In this document: positions 25,017 through 34,147 of the stretch, piece after piece | Position numbering within the stretch: the first letter of the stretch is position 1 | How the letters are laid out: the number at the start of each line of letters is the position of its first letter | DNA from: Candidatus Heimdallarchaeota archaeon | Lineage (GTDB): Archaea; Asgardarchaeota; Heimdallarchaeia; Heimdallarchaeales; Heimdallarchaeaceae | DNA length: 64,000 bases | Assembly (NCBI GenBank): GCA_016839945.1 | Contig: JAEOTE010000025.1 | Coordinates: 1 to 64,000 of the forward strand | Direction: 5' to 3' | The notes under the pieces: model-generated | What the model was told of the DNA's origin: nothing | Database searches by the model: none | Seen by the model: only the letters and a program-made list of their open reading frames with translations | Position numbers and translations under genes: made by a program

Positions 25017-25067
25017 AGATTACTTTATTACAATACATTAAAAAAATGACGGAAGATGTTTTTATGT

Positions 25068-25949
25068 TTAATCTTTAATTCGAGATTTAATATAAATTGT
25101 TGAGATAACCATAACAATAATTGATGTTACTAAAAGAAATCCTGAAGTTGGATGAAGTGTCCATAAAGATTCATAAGCATACTCAACAAATACCCAATAA
25201 TCTTCGATAACTGTTTCTTCCCAAGACCAAACATAACTTTTACCATTAGTAAAATTAAAGATAGAGAATTTTAAATTATCATAAAGATCGGTGTTATTGT
25301 AGAAATACTTTGGTTGTTCTCCGTAAATTCTAAATTCAACAGTTTCTGTTGTTACTCCATTCCATGCTCTGGCTGTTCCTACATCATATGTTATCATAAT
25401 GGTGTCAAAGATATTTGTATCTTTATTAGCAATGGTGTCTGAAAATTTGTTTATTTCTGAACTGAAAGTATAACGAATAGAAGTGTTCGAATAACTTGAA
25501 ATATTTGCAACACATATGGCATATTTTCTGCCATACAAGGATGGAGGTTCATATTTACTAAGGAAAAGTTGAGTAATATTAAATTCCTTTTCCATTCCTT
25601 CAATTTCTATTTTCAGTGTTTTTTCTATATCGTAATATGAATAAAATGGAGCTGCAATTGTAACTACTTGAGTTTCCCCTGGATTATAGATTGTATAATT
25701 ACCATCAAAAGATATCATGAAATCTCCTTCTTCTTTAAAAGTCTCATTGATATTCATCAATACATTAGCTTCTATCATTTGCAGATTAGTTTCAGTATCA
25801 GTAAAAATACCTCCAATAGCTTCTTCCATTACAATCAAAGGATTAGACTGGATGTTTAGATTATCTAATTTCATAGGAACAAAGAAAAGCAAAAGAATCA
25901 TTATTAGAGGAATGATACTCTTAGTTTTCCGATTAAAGAAGTAAATCAT
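25068..25949 (-). CDS. secreted/membrane-anchored surface protein A of a paralogous pair
   Basis: 293 residues with an N-terminal signal peptide (PLIMILLLFFVPM), a beta-rich extracellular domain of about 210 residues with several N-x-S/T sites, and one C-terminal transmembrane helix (FLLVTSIIVMVISTIYI) with a short basic end. It shares several blocks with the next upstream gene: YTIYNPGETQVVTIAAPF, VGTARAWNGVTTETVEFR and YGEQPKYF. Function unknown; it looks like a type I surface protein. It is probably co-transcribed with its paralogue. Confidence 0.75.
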   Translation of the reverse strand: MIYFFNRKTKSIIPLIMILLLFFVPMKLDNLNIQSNPLIVMEEAIGGIFTDTETNLQMIEANVLMNINETFKEEGDFMISFDGNYTIYNPGETQVVTIAAPFYSYYDIEKTLKIEIEGMEKEFNITQLFLSKYEPPSLYGRKYAICVANISSYSNTSIRYTFSSEINKFSDTIANKDTNIFDTIMITYDVGTARAWNGVTTETVEFRIYGEQPKYFYNNTDLYDNLKFSIFNFTNGKSYVWSWEETVIEDYWVFVEYAYESLWTLHPTSGFLLVTSIIVMVISTIYIKSRIKD

Positions 25950-26027
25950 CTAAAAAAATGTTAAAACATAAACAAAGATAAATTTTTTGAATTAACAGAA
26001 TATTCACATAAATTCGAATTGTGATTA

Positions 26028-26927
26028 TTACATTTTTTTCCCTTTTCTGATTTTTATGACTTTAATAATTATAAAAACTATACATGCTAAAAATGCAGCA
26101 GATCCAAGAGTTACACCTATAATGAATTGATTTAAAGGTGAAATTCTTCTTTGATAAAAAGGGAAATGACACGTAATTCTGTCCTCCTCTATTCTTTCAT
26201 TTTTCCATGACCAAGAATATTTAAAACCATTTTCTACTTCCTTAATGGTGGGTTCTATTTCATACCAGTCAGTTTCATTTCTTCCTGTACATCTAAGAGT
26301 AGTAGGTTGTTGTCCATAAGCTGCAATTGTTACGGTTTCAGTAATGTTTCCCGACCATGCTCTTGCTGTACCTATGTCGTAGTGTAAAAAAGCTAATCCA
26401 TAAACTATGTTTCCCACTTTCCAGAACAATTTGTAATCAAATGAATAATGAAGAGTCGTACTTGTGTTTGAAACAAATGTCAGATTTGATACATAAACGT
26501 CTCTCTCTATTGGGTCACTTAAATATTCATACCATGGACTATCTTCATAATATTCAATAGTCATAATTTCATATTCAATTTCTGTACCATTAGCAAGAAC
26601 TCTAAAATTATTGAAATCAAACGAAGCCCAATGTACAAAAGGTGCACCAACTAGAGTAGTAGTTGTTTCATTTGGATTAAATATAGTGTAATTAGCATTA
26701 AACCTTATTTGGTATTCTTTAAGATTATCAGTACTTGATACTTCAAAAAGAACTTGAGCTTCTGGCATCATAAGATTTGTATTGTTTTTTGGAATAATCA
26801 TACCAAACTCATCTTCATCAACATTAATCTCATTTGCATTTACTTCATGAATTCCTATCGGAAGATAAACAGTTCCAACAAGTATCAGTATTGCACTTAT
26901 AATACTAGTTGCTTTAGTTTTTAGCAA
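26028..26927 (-). CDS. secreted/membrane-anchored surface protein B of a paralogous pair
   Basis: 299 residues with a signal peptide at 1-31, a beta-rich ectodomain, and a C-terminal membrane helix (IIGVTLGSAAFLACIVFIIIK) followed by a basic tail. Blocks shared with its neighbour: NYTIFNPNETTTTLVGAPF, IGTARAWSGNITETVTI, AAYGQQPTTL and a W-S-W-K/E near the end of the ectodomain. Tandem duplication is the simplest explanation. The 78-bp gap to the downstream paralogue suggests one transcript. Confidence 0.75.
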   Translation of the reverse strand: MLKTKATSIISAILILVGTVYLPIGIHEVNANEINVDEDEFGMIIPKNNTNLMMPEAQVLFEVSSTDNLKEYQIRFNANYTIFNPNETTTTLVGAPFVHWASFDFNNFRVLANGTEIEYEIMTIEYYEDSPWYEYLSDPIERDVYVSNLTFVSNTSTTLHYSFDYKLFWKVGNIVYGLAFLHYDIGTARAWSGNITETVTIAAYGQQPTTLRCTGRNETDWYEIEPTIKEVENGFKYSWSWKNERIEEDRITCHFPFYQRRISPLNQFIIGVTLGSAAFLACIVFIIIKVIKIRKGKKM

Positions 26928-27004
26928 AGAACATTACCCAAATGTAATATTCAATTATCCATTTATTTCTTTCTTAATAGAACTAATTGTTGTTTTTCAT
27001 TATA

Positions 27005-27095
27005 TTGCAAAGGAGGAGACCTTTTTGGATGGGACACCTTGTTAAAATGACATACCTAACCGGCAGTGGAAATTAGTAACGCTTCCACTGGAGAA
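27005..27095. ncRNA. GC-richer structured intergenic element, possible non-coding RNA
   Basis: The 171-bp gap 26928-27098 contains a stretch clearly richer in G+C than the surroundings. It has two hairpins: AAAGG-AGGAGA-CCTTT near 27009-27024 and CAGTGGAA (27064-27071) with TTCCACTG (27083-27090), a perfect 8-bp stem. No frame of useful length crosses it. It could be a small RNA, or a terminator/leader between the GTPase and surface-protein genes. I cannot assign an RNA family. Confidence 0.4.
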
Positions 27096-27098
27096 AAT

Positions 27099-27800
27099 TT
27101 ATGAATTTTCGATCTCTTCTCCAGTAATTTCTTCAATTTCTTTAATCCCTACTCCAACAATACCATATTCTGCAACCCATCGAGTAATAGTTTCTCTTAA
27201 CTCATGTATTCCATCCATACTTAAACAAGAGGTTTCAATTGACATAATCCTTTCTTCTTTAACTGGAAGTTCATGATCCTTGACGAAAGCTTTGATGTAA
27301 TCCATTGCACTAATTATTACCTTTTCATCTGGTTGAAGCAAATCAGTCTTATTAGGAACTAGAATAATCAGTGTTTTTTCATATATCCAATCTTTGACAT
27401 AAGCAAATTTTAACCACATCTCCAAAGATTCTAGTGTTCTATGATTTGTTACATCAAAGATAAGTAAAAGAACAGACACTTTTATCATAGCTGGAAAACA
27501 ATCGAAGATATCCAATATTTCTTCAAAAGTTGTAACATGAGGGTTGTCTTTTTGTCTTTGTCCTGGAAAGATATAGATTTGTGGTGTAGAAGTTACTACC
27601 TTATCTCCTACTAGAATTTTATCTGTCAGAAATTCCATTTCTATGTTGTAGGATTTTTTAGTTTTAAGTAAAACATCATTATGTTCAACTGAAGTAATGT
27701 GCGGATTGATTAATAATCTAGACAAAACAGATTTCCCAGTTAATCCATCACCTAAAGGTATTATGCTACCAGTTGCATAATTCTTCATTTCACTAGTCAT
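27099..27800 (-). CDS. small Ras-like GTPase (Asgard type)
   Basis: 233 residues. G1 is GDGLTGKS (17-24), G3 is IFPGQ (77-81, replacing DTAGQ), G4 is NKTD (150-153) and G5 is probably ETSCLS. The fold order matches Ras/Rab/Arf-superfamily GTPases, which are expanded in Asgard archaea. The unusual F-P-G-Q resembles the D/W-x-G-Q variants of the Rag/Arf side. There is no C-terminal Cys for prenylation; the tail is acidic. Partner proteins are unknown, but surface-protein genes lie directly downstream. Confidence 0.82.
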   Translation of the reverse strand: MTSEMKNYATGSIIPLGDGLTGKSVLSRLLINPHITSVEHNDVLLKTKKSYNIEMEFLTDKILVGDKVVTSTPQIYIFPGQRQKDNPHVTTFEEILDIFDCFPAMIKVSVLLLIFDVTNHRTLESLEMWLKFAYVKDWIYEKTLIILVPNKTDLLQPDEKVIISAMDYIKAFVKDHELPVKEERIMSIETSCLSMDGIHELRETITRWVAEYGIVGVGIKEIEEITGEEIENS

Positions 27801-28049
27801 TTATATCTGTCCGTCTATTATACACTACAATAACACTCTTTTCCAAACTGAACACTTAAAGAATGTTCTTATGTTACAATATGAAAAAGGGAATAAAATT
27901 CTTTTTAAAGTATCAATCCACATAAAAGATTGTAATCTTTTTTGATTTATTGTATTTCTACTTTATAGTCCAAGAAGTTTCATAGTTGTGGAGAAATCTT
28001 TAAAGCAACTTCTAAACAAAGAGAGTTAACTATATTTGGTGAATTATTA
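27801..28049. promoter_or_regulatory. divergent promoter region, GTPase / acyl-CoA dehydrogenase
   Basis: 249 bp of AT-rich sequence between two divergent genes. TATA-like elements are TCTATTATACAC at 27812-27823 for the left gene and TTAACTATATTTGG at 28025-28038 for the right gene. Nothing else is visible. Confidence 0.35.
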
Positions 28050-29294
28050 ATGTATGACCAGTTTAGAGAAATAGGCCCTCATTTTGAACTATCAGATACA
28101 CATAAAATGGTAAAACAAAGTGTAAGGGAATTTGCAGAAGCAGAAATAGCACCATATGTAAAAGAATGGGATCAAGCTCATCAATTCCATAAACCTATAC
28201 TTAAGAAAATGGCAGAACAAGGTTTACTTGGAATTAGTATTCCTGTTAAGTATGGTGGTGGAGGATTAGATTATATCTCACTTGCAATAGCATGTGAAGA
28301 ATTAGAAAGAATTGATACAGCTTTTAGAGTTATACTATCAGTACACAATGGTTTGACAACGTTGACAATTTTTCAATGGGGAACTCCTGAACAGAAGAAA
28401 CAATATCTCCCCTCACTCGCATCGGGAGAAGTAATGAGTACTTATGGACTAACAGAACCAGCAGCTGGAAGTGACCCAGCAGGATTAAAAGCTACATGCA
28501 AACTTGAAGGAGATGAATGGATCATTAATGGAGAAAAAATGTGGATTAGTTACACAGAATCCTCTGATTTATTCCTTATTTTTGCATATGAAGTAGATGT
28601 TCGACATAAAGGAATGAGAGCATTTATTGTTGAGAGAGATTTTGGTGGAATTACTACAGGTAATCTTGAACATAAAATGGGAATAAAAGCTGGAGAAACT
28701 GGATGGATTCATCTAGATAATACTCCTGTACCTAAAGAGAACCTACTTGGTTTGCCTGATGAAGGATTTAAAGTTGCTATGGGTGCTCTTGATTGGGGTA
28801 GGTACACTGTAGCAGGTGGAGCTGTTGGGGGAGCTAAAGCATCTCTAGAAGCTGCAGTTGAATATGCAAATGAAAGGGAAACTTTTGGAAAAAAAATAAG
28901 CCATCATCAATTCATTCAAGGTATGATAGCTGAATGTGTTTCTGACATAGAAGCAGCAGAGCTCATAACTTGGAAAGCTGGTTGGGCAAAAAATCAAGGA
29001 AAAATTAATACACGTGAAACAGCTTTAGCAAAATGGTATGCAACTAATGCAGCTGTCAGATGCGCAGACAGAGCTATTCAAATTCATGGAGCTTATGGTT
29101 TTAGCGATGACTATCCTGTAGCTAGATATTATCGAAATGTTAGAGGAGCTACTATCTATGAAGGAAGTAATGAAATACAAAAGATAATCCAAGCTCGTTA
29201 TGAACTTGGTTTTTATGAAGATAAGCCTTTAAGATGCATGCCTCCTGCTTATGATCCTGAAGAATGGGCAAAAGAAGATACAGATAAGTTCTGA
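28050..29294 (+). CDS. acyl-CoA dehydrogenase
   Basis: 414 residues covering the full family length. The domains run in order: N-terminal helices (KQSVREFAEAEIAPYVKEWD), the middle barrel with the signature YGLTEPAAGSDPAGL and WIINGEKMWISYTE, and the C-terminal helices with RETFGKKISHHQFIQGMIAE. The catalytic-base region IYEGSNEIQ has the Glu used by short/medium-chain and glutaryl-CoA-type enzymes. It transfers electrons from an acyl-CoA to an electron-transfer flavoprotein. No etfAB gene is nearby. It is followed 66 bp later by an FAD-dependent dehydrogenase on the same strand. Confidence 0.92.
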   Translation: MYDQFREIGPHFELSDTHKMVKQSVREFAEAEIAPYVKEWDQAHQFHKPILKKMAEQGLLGISIPVKYGGGGLDYISLAIACEELERIDTAFRVILSVHNGLTTLTIFQWGTPEQKKQYLPSLASGEVMSTYGLTEPAAGSDPAGLKATCKLEGDEWIINGEKMWISYTESSDLFLIFAYEVDVRHKGMRAFIVERDFGGITTGNLEHKMGIKAGETGWIHLDNTPVPKENLLGLPDEGFKVAMGALDWGRYTVAGGAVGGAKASLEAAVEYANERETFGKKISHHQFIQGMIAECVSDIEAAELITWKAGWAKNQGKINTRETALAKWYATNAAVRCADRAIQIHGAYGFSDDYPVARYYRNVRGATIYEGSNEIQKIIQARYELGFYEDKPLRCMPPAYDPEEWAKEDTDKF

Positions 29295-29360
29295 TATCTT
29301 TTCTTCTCTTCTCAATTTTTTCTGCTAAATCTTTTTAATAATAAACTTAAACTGTTTCTT

Positions 29361-31028
29361 ATGAAATTTGATTATTCATATGATTTAGTTATAGTAGGCT
29401 CAGGTGGAGGAGGGATGACTGCCTCTCTTGTTGCTAAACAAGCTGGATTGGATGTATTATTAATAGAAAAGACAGAATACTATGGTGGATCAACAGCTCT
29501 TTCTGGTGGAGGGATGTGGGTTCCAAATAATTTCTTACTAGAGAAAGCAGGTGTAGAAGATTCCTATGAAAAAGCTAAGGAATATTTGAGCAACACAGTG
29601 GGAGATAGAGTCCCCACAGAAAACCAAGAAGCCTTTCTAAAAGAAGCACCAGAAATGATTGGATGGTTAAGAAATAACGCAAATATGAAATTCTTATATG
29701 TTCATGGATATTCTGATTATCACCCTGATAGACCAGGGGGATTAGCTGCTGGTAGAGGACTAGAATCAAAACCATTTAATGGTCGTAAATTAAAAAACGA
29801 CTTTCAATATTTGCGTCCTCCATCAATTGAAGCACCTTTCGGTATTGCTTTCACAATTTCTGAATATCATGATTTGGGGATGATAACATCAACCTGGAGG
29901 GGAAAATACGTTGCACTCAAAACTGGAATTAAAACAATATTTAACTTAATATTTGGTATTAAATACTTAACTTTAGGTCGAGCTCTAATTGCTAGACTCC
30001 GTTATGCAATGAAGAAACATAATATCCCTTTATGGTTGGAAGTTCCTTTCAAGGAATTAATTGTAGAGAATAAAAAAATAGTAGGTGTAATAGCTGAAAA
30101 AGAAAATAAGGAAATTCGAATTGAAGCTAAAAAAGGAGTTCTACTAGCAGCAGGAGGATTTCCTTTCAACTTGGAAATGAGAAAAGAGTATCAACCACAA
30201 CCAACCTCTATTGAATGGTCTTCAGCATGTCCTGGAAATACTGGTGATGCAATTTTAGCAGGTATTAAGATTGGTGCTGATATTGATTTGATGGATGATG
30301 CTTGGTGGGGTCCTTCTTCATTACCTCCAGAAGAACCTGTCTTCTTTCACGTTGGAGAAAGAGGTTATCCAGGAGGAATTATGGTTAATAAAGATGGAAA
30401 ACGTTTTACAAATGAAGCTGCTAGCTATGTTGTTGTAGTTCACGAAATATATGAAAAACATTCTGAAGAAAATCCCCACATCCCTTGCTATTTCATATTT
30501 GATCAGAGATTTAAGAACAAATATATGTTCGGTATAGCCTTTCCTAGAATGAAATTTCCACAGAAATATTATGATACTAGCTATATGAATAAAGCTGAAA
30601 CTATAGCTCAACTTGCAAAAAAAATTGGTGTAAATGCAAAGAAACTGGAAGAAACCATTAATCAATATAATGAGTTTGCATTAAATGGAAAGGATCTAGA
30701 TTTTGGTAAAGGAGATAATGCTTATGATAATTTCTACGGTGATCCTAAGGTTAAACCAAATCCGAATTTAGCTCCACTAAAAAAACCTCCTTATTATGCT
30801 GTTGAATTTTATCCTGGTGACTTAGGAACTAAGGGTGGACTTGTAACTAATGAATATGCACAAGTTTTAAGGAAAAACGGTAGTATTATAGATGGCTTAT
30901 ACGCTACTGGAAATACTATGGCTTCTGTTATGGGTAACACGTATCCTGGACCAGGTTCACCAGTATGTTCAACAATGACATTTGGATATGTTGCTGCAAA
31001 GCATATAATTGAAAAGAAACAAAAATAA
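29361..31028 (+). CDS. FAD-dependent oxidoreductase, 3-ketosteroid dehydrogenase/fumarate reductase-like
   Basis: 555 residues. The FAD site is VIVGSGGGGMTASLVAKQAG (10-29), followed by LIEKTEYYGGSTALSGGGMW. The C-terminal FAD loop includes GLYATGNTMASVMGNTYPGP. The protein has the length and order of KstD-like and FrdA-like flavoproteins. These remove or add hydrogens at C=C bonds next to a carbonyl. Sterols are unlikely in this host, so a different enoyl or dicarboxylate substrate is probable. Pairing with the acyl-CoA dehydrogenase suggests shared carbon metabolism. Confidence 0.85.
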   Translation: MKFDYSYDLVIVGSGGGGMTASLVAKQAGLDVLLIEKTEYYGGSTALSGGGMWVPNNFLLEKAGVEDSYEKAKEYLSNTVGDRVPTENQEAFLKEAPEMIGWLRNNANMKFLYVHGYSDYHPDRPGGLAAGRGLESKPFNGRKLKNDFQYLRPPSIEAPFGIAFTISEYHDLGMITSTWRGKYVALKTGIKTIFNLIFGIKYLTLGRALIARLRYAMKKHNIPLWLEVPFKELIVENKKIVGVIAEKENKEIRIEAKKGVLLAAGGFPFNLEMRKEYQPQPTSIEWSSACPGNTGDAILAGIKIGADIDLMDDAWWGPSSLPPEEPVFFHVGERGYPGGIMVNKDGKRFTNEAASYVVVVHEIYEKHSEENPHIPCYFIFDQRFKNKYMFGIAFPRMKFPQKYYDTSYMNKAETIAQLAKKIGVNAKKLEETINQYNEFALNGKDLDFGKGDNAYDNFYGDPKVKPNPNLAPLKKPPYYAVEFYPGDLGTKGGLVTNEYAQVLRKNGSIIDGLYATGNTMASVMGNTYPGPGSPVCSTMTFGYVAAKHIIEKKQK

Positions 31029-31042
31029 ATTAGAAAGAGAAA

Positions 31043-31453
31043 TCAAGAAAATCTCTTATCTATTTCTTTTATAACATCCTTCATTATTTCATTTACTTCA
31101 TCTGCTAATATGCTTACTTCTTTACTTTTTACAATACTCATAGCTTCTTTTGGTTTCATTGCAGAAACCACAATATTGTTTTTTTCATTTTCATAGATAA
31201 TAACATTACAAGGCAAGAGCGCACCCATTTCGGGAACTAGTACGATAGCTTTATGAGCAAAGGGTGGGTTGCATGCACCAAGAATTTTGTATGGACGAAT
31301 TTCAGCATCGATTTTCTTTTTCAACGTTTCTTTTGCATCTATTTCAGTTAAAATCCCAAAACCATGATCTGCTAAAATTTCTCTAGTAGCTTCTTCAACT
31401 TCTTTGAATCTATCAGCATCAATTTCCAATTCAGTAGAAATCACAATAGACAT
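31043..31453 (-). CDS. DUF302 family protein
   Basis: 136 residues. The DUF302 pattern is clear: FKEVEEATREILADHGFGILTEID, then YKILGACNPPFAHKAI and ALLPCNVIIYE. The family is widespread, small and cytosolic; the conserved GACNP and LLPC Cys residues suggest metal or redox roles, but function is unproven. It converges with the FAD dehydrogenase gene, with 14 bp between the stops. Confidence 0.88.
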   Translation of the reverse strand: MSIVISTELEIDADRFKEVEEATREILADHGFGILTEIDAKETLKKKIDAEIRPYKILGACNPPFAHKAIVLVPEMGALLPCNVIIYENEKNNIVVSAMKPKEAMSIVKSKEVSILADEVNEIMKDVIKEIDKRFS

Positions 31454-31564
31454 AATTATCCACTAGATTAATAACAAATAAATCTTTACCTCTACAAGAT
31501 TTTTATTCTAAAGCTTCTGGAACTTTTTTCTTAACATATTCCATGGGTTATATAGCTTCTTCTC

Positions 31565-32941
31565 TCATCCTTTTTCTATAGTACTTTCATTCTTCATTTT
31601 AGCTGAGGTTTTTATTAAGTCGAAGAAGGGATCATAATTTCCTATAATAATTGTAGGTATTGAAAGTAAGAAGAAAACTGCAACAATTGGTCCCAACCAT
31701 TGCAATCCCCAATAAGAAGCACCTGGTTCAGGATTATAAATGAGTGGAACTAGTAGATAAGCAGTGGCTTGAAAAATGTTAAGTGGAATTGAATTAAATC
31801 CTGTATACATTCCAGCACGAGATTCTTTAGTGATTCTTTCATCTTCATCTGCTAGATCTCCTATAATTGCATTAGGGAATAGATATGTTGTTGATAAGCC
31901 AAAACCAAGTAGTAAACCAAATACCCATGTTTCAACATAGTCAGGGATCACAGGTATTTTACCTAAGACTAGAGTCAGCGGTAGAATTAGTATTAGACAC
32001 CCATAGCTAATTAACAGTCCAATTCTTTTTCCTATTCTTTTAGACATTTTCTCCCAGAATATGAAACTTAACATAGTTGTACCAAACATAGCTACAGCAA
32101 ATATAGCAAAATCCCTCATACCCGTAAGACCTAGGAAACTTATAAGATCAAATGTAAGAGCCGTTAGTATTGTCAAACCCATAGAGTAAATTCCTTGAGT
32201 TATAAACCAAAGAACATAATTTTTGTTTGTTAAAACTACTTTGAATTCTCTTAGAATATCTCTTTCCTTTCTTTCAACAGGTTCTTCTTTTACGCTTAAT
32301 AATACTGGAAGGAATGCCAGAACTTCGATAAGCGCAAAAATAATTACTGCTACTAAAAGAATAATACCTAAACGTCCTAAAATAGCCGTGGGACCAACAT
32401 TTTTTATTTCTTCATCAAGCATTCCTGTAAAAATAAAAGCAAAGGCTAATCCCCCAATTGTAGCAAATAGATTAGTAGTGTTTTGAATAGCTGACATACC
32501 TACCCTATCGTCCTCTGTAGTTACTTCAGGCATCCAAGCTTGATAAGGAGTAGTTAAATATCCATAAAAAAGGTTAAACAATGCATACCAAACTAGAAGC
32601 CAAATAAAAACTAGAATTTCCTTATCTAGAGGAATGAAATAATGAGGGATGAATAACATTACAAAGGATACTGCTAGAATTGGAGCACCTGTCCAAACAA
32701 AAAACTTCCTTCTCCCCCATTTAGGATTTTTAATTATATCAGAGAGATAACCAAAGATGAATCCTGAGAACGCTATTACAATTTTACCTACTGCGTTTCC
32801 AATTGCATTAAGTGTATAATCTAGTTGAAAAGCTGAACCATAAACGTAGACTGTAGCAATTGTAACTACTTGCATGAATATAGCTGTTCCAAATTTCCCA
32901 ACACCAAAAAATATCCTTTGACGACGAGTGAGTTTATGCAT
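31565..32941 (-). CDS. GPH-family (MFS) sugar:cation symporter-like transporter, second copy
   Basis: 458 residues and 12 membrane segments. It is paralogous to the transporter at 19908. Shared features are NAVGKIVIAFSGFIFGYLSD, GRRKFFVWTGAPILAVSFVM, PYQAWMPEVTTEDDR and AGMYTGFNSIPLNI. Each copy stands alone in its region, so the substrate is not hinted at by neighbours. The ATG start matches the other copy's N-terminus. Confidence 0.87.
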   Translation of the reverse strand: MHKLTRRQRIFFGVGKFGTAIFMQVVTIATVYVYGSAFQLDYTLNAIGNAVGKIVIAFSGFIFGYLSDIIKNPKWGRRKFFVWTGAPILAVSFVMLFIPHYFIPLDKEILVFIWLLVWYALFNLFYGYLTTPYQAWMPEVTTEDDRVGMSAIQNTTNLFATIGGLAFAFIFTGMLDEEIKNVGPTAILGRLGIILLVAVIIFALIEVLAFLPVLLSVKEEPVERKERDILREFKVVLTNKNYVLWFITQGIYSMGLTILTALTFDLISFLGLTGMRDFAIFAVAMFGTTMLSFIFWEKMSKRIGKRIGLLISYGCLILILPLTLVLGKIPVIPDYVETWVFGLLLGFGLSTTYLFPNAIIGDLADEDERITKESRAGMYTGFNSIPLNIFQATAYLLVPLIYNPEPGASYWGLQWLGPIVAVFFLLSIPTIIIGNYDPFFDLIKTSAKMKNESTIEKG

Positions 32942-33027
32942 ACTATCACATAACTGTAATCGTTTTATAACTGGATAAAAGAAAAATGCAATTATAAAAA
33001 AATTACGGGAAAAATGAGGAAATGGTT

Positions 33028-34026
33028 TTATCTCATTTTGTCCTCATAATAATAATTCGGTTTGTATGTTAATGGCCATTCTGGTTCGTTATCTAAGACT
33101 TTCTCAATTTCGCTTAGGACATCTTCTGATAATTCTACATCAGATGCTTTAACATTTTCTTCTACATGCTCTGGTTTTGTTGCCCCTATTATTGCAGCAG
33201 ATATTTCAGGTCTGCGAAGTATCCAAGCAAGCGCTAATTGACTCACAGTGATATCAAGTGATTTAGCTATTTCACCAAGTTTCTTAACTTTAGTAATGTT
33301 TTCTTCCGTAATGTTCTTCTTTAGGAACGCTGATTGATCAGCTCTACTACCTTCAGGAATACCTTCGTTATATTTGCCTGTTAGCAATCCTTGAGCAAGA
33401 GGCGACCAAACTGTAAAACCCATTCCATGAGTTTTTGCTACTGGCATAATTTCTAATTCAATATGCCTAACAAACATGTTGTACAATGGTTGTTCAACTA
33501 TTGGTTTATGAGCACGAATATCTTTTGCAATAGCATTTGCCCTTTCTAATTGTGCAGCAGTCCAAACAGAAGTCCCCCAATACCTTATTTTACCATCTCT
33601 TATAGTCTCGTCTAATACTTCTACAGTTTCTCTTAGAGGAGTCATATAATCATATCTATGCATATAATAGATGTCAATGTAATCCATATTTAATCTCTCA
33701 AGTGTTCCCTCAATTGCATTCAGAATGTTCTTTCGACCAAGACCCCAAGCATTTATGTTCTCAGACATTGGCCAGAAGACTTTGCTTGATATAACAAGAT
33801 CTTTTCTATTATATGTTTCATCAGAAAGGAAATCAGCTATGACTTTTTCAGCTCCTCCTTTCGCATATATTTCTGCCGAATCAATAAAATTAATCCCGTT
33901 TTCTATAGCAGCTTCCATACATTTCTTTGCCATCTCATCTTCAACTGATCCTCCATACGTTAACCAAGATCCGAGAGATATTTCACTGATTTTTAATCCA
34001 GATTTTCCTACTTTTCTATATTTCAA
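33028..34026 (-). CDS. aldo/keto reductase
   Basis: 332 residues, a (beta/alpha)8 AKR most like the potassium-channel beta-subunit/YghZ group. The catalytic tetrad is visible: Asp and Tyr in FIDSAEIYAKGGAE, Lys in LVISSKVFW and His in YYMHRYD. NADPH-binding segments near the end read IIGATKPEHVEENVKA. It reduces aldehydes or ketones; substrate unknown. It is preceded on the minus strand by the beta-helix gene. Confidence 0.92.
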   Translation of the reverse strand: MKYRKVGKSGLKISEISLGSWLTYGGSVEDEMAKKCMEAAIENGINFIDSAEIYAKGGAEKVIADFLSDETYNRKDLVISSKVFWPMSENINAWGLGRKNILNAIEGTLERLNMDYIDIYYMHRYDYMTPLRETVEVLDETIRDGKIRYWGTSVWTAAQLERANAIAKDIRAHKPIVEQPLYNMFVRHIELEIMPVAKTHGMGFTVWSPLAQGLLTGKYNEGIPEGSRADQSAFLKKNITEENITKVKKLGEIAKSLDITVSQLALAWILRRPEISAAIIGATKPEHVEENVKASDVELSEDVLSEIEKVLDNEPEWPLTYKPNYYYEDKMR

Positions 34027-34147
34027 TTCGATTCCTCCAAATCAAAATTAAGATTATTCTCAAGAAATAAAAAAAAACCTCTGTAATAAATTATGTGGAT
34101 TAACAAGAAGTATCTGGAATTGATTCCAAACGTTAATTATAATTGAA

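Noticed and set aside
31503-31544. 13-codon minus-strand frame upstream of the DUF302 gene
   Set aside because: The TATA-like element is only a few bases before its ATG, so the transcript would probably start downstream of it; no other support.
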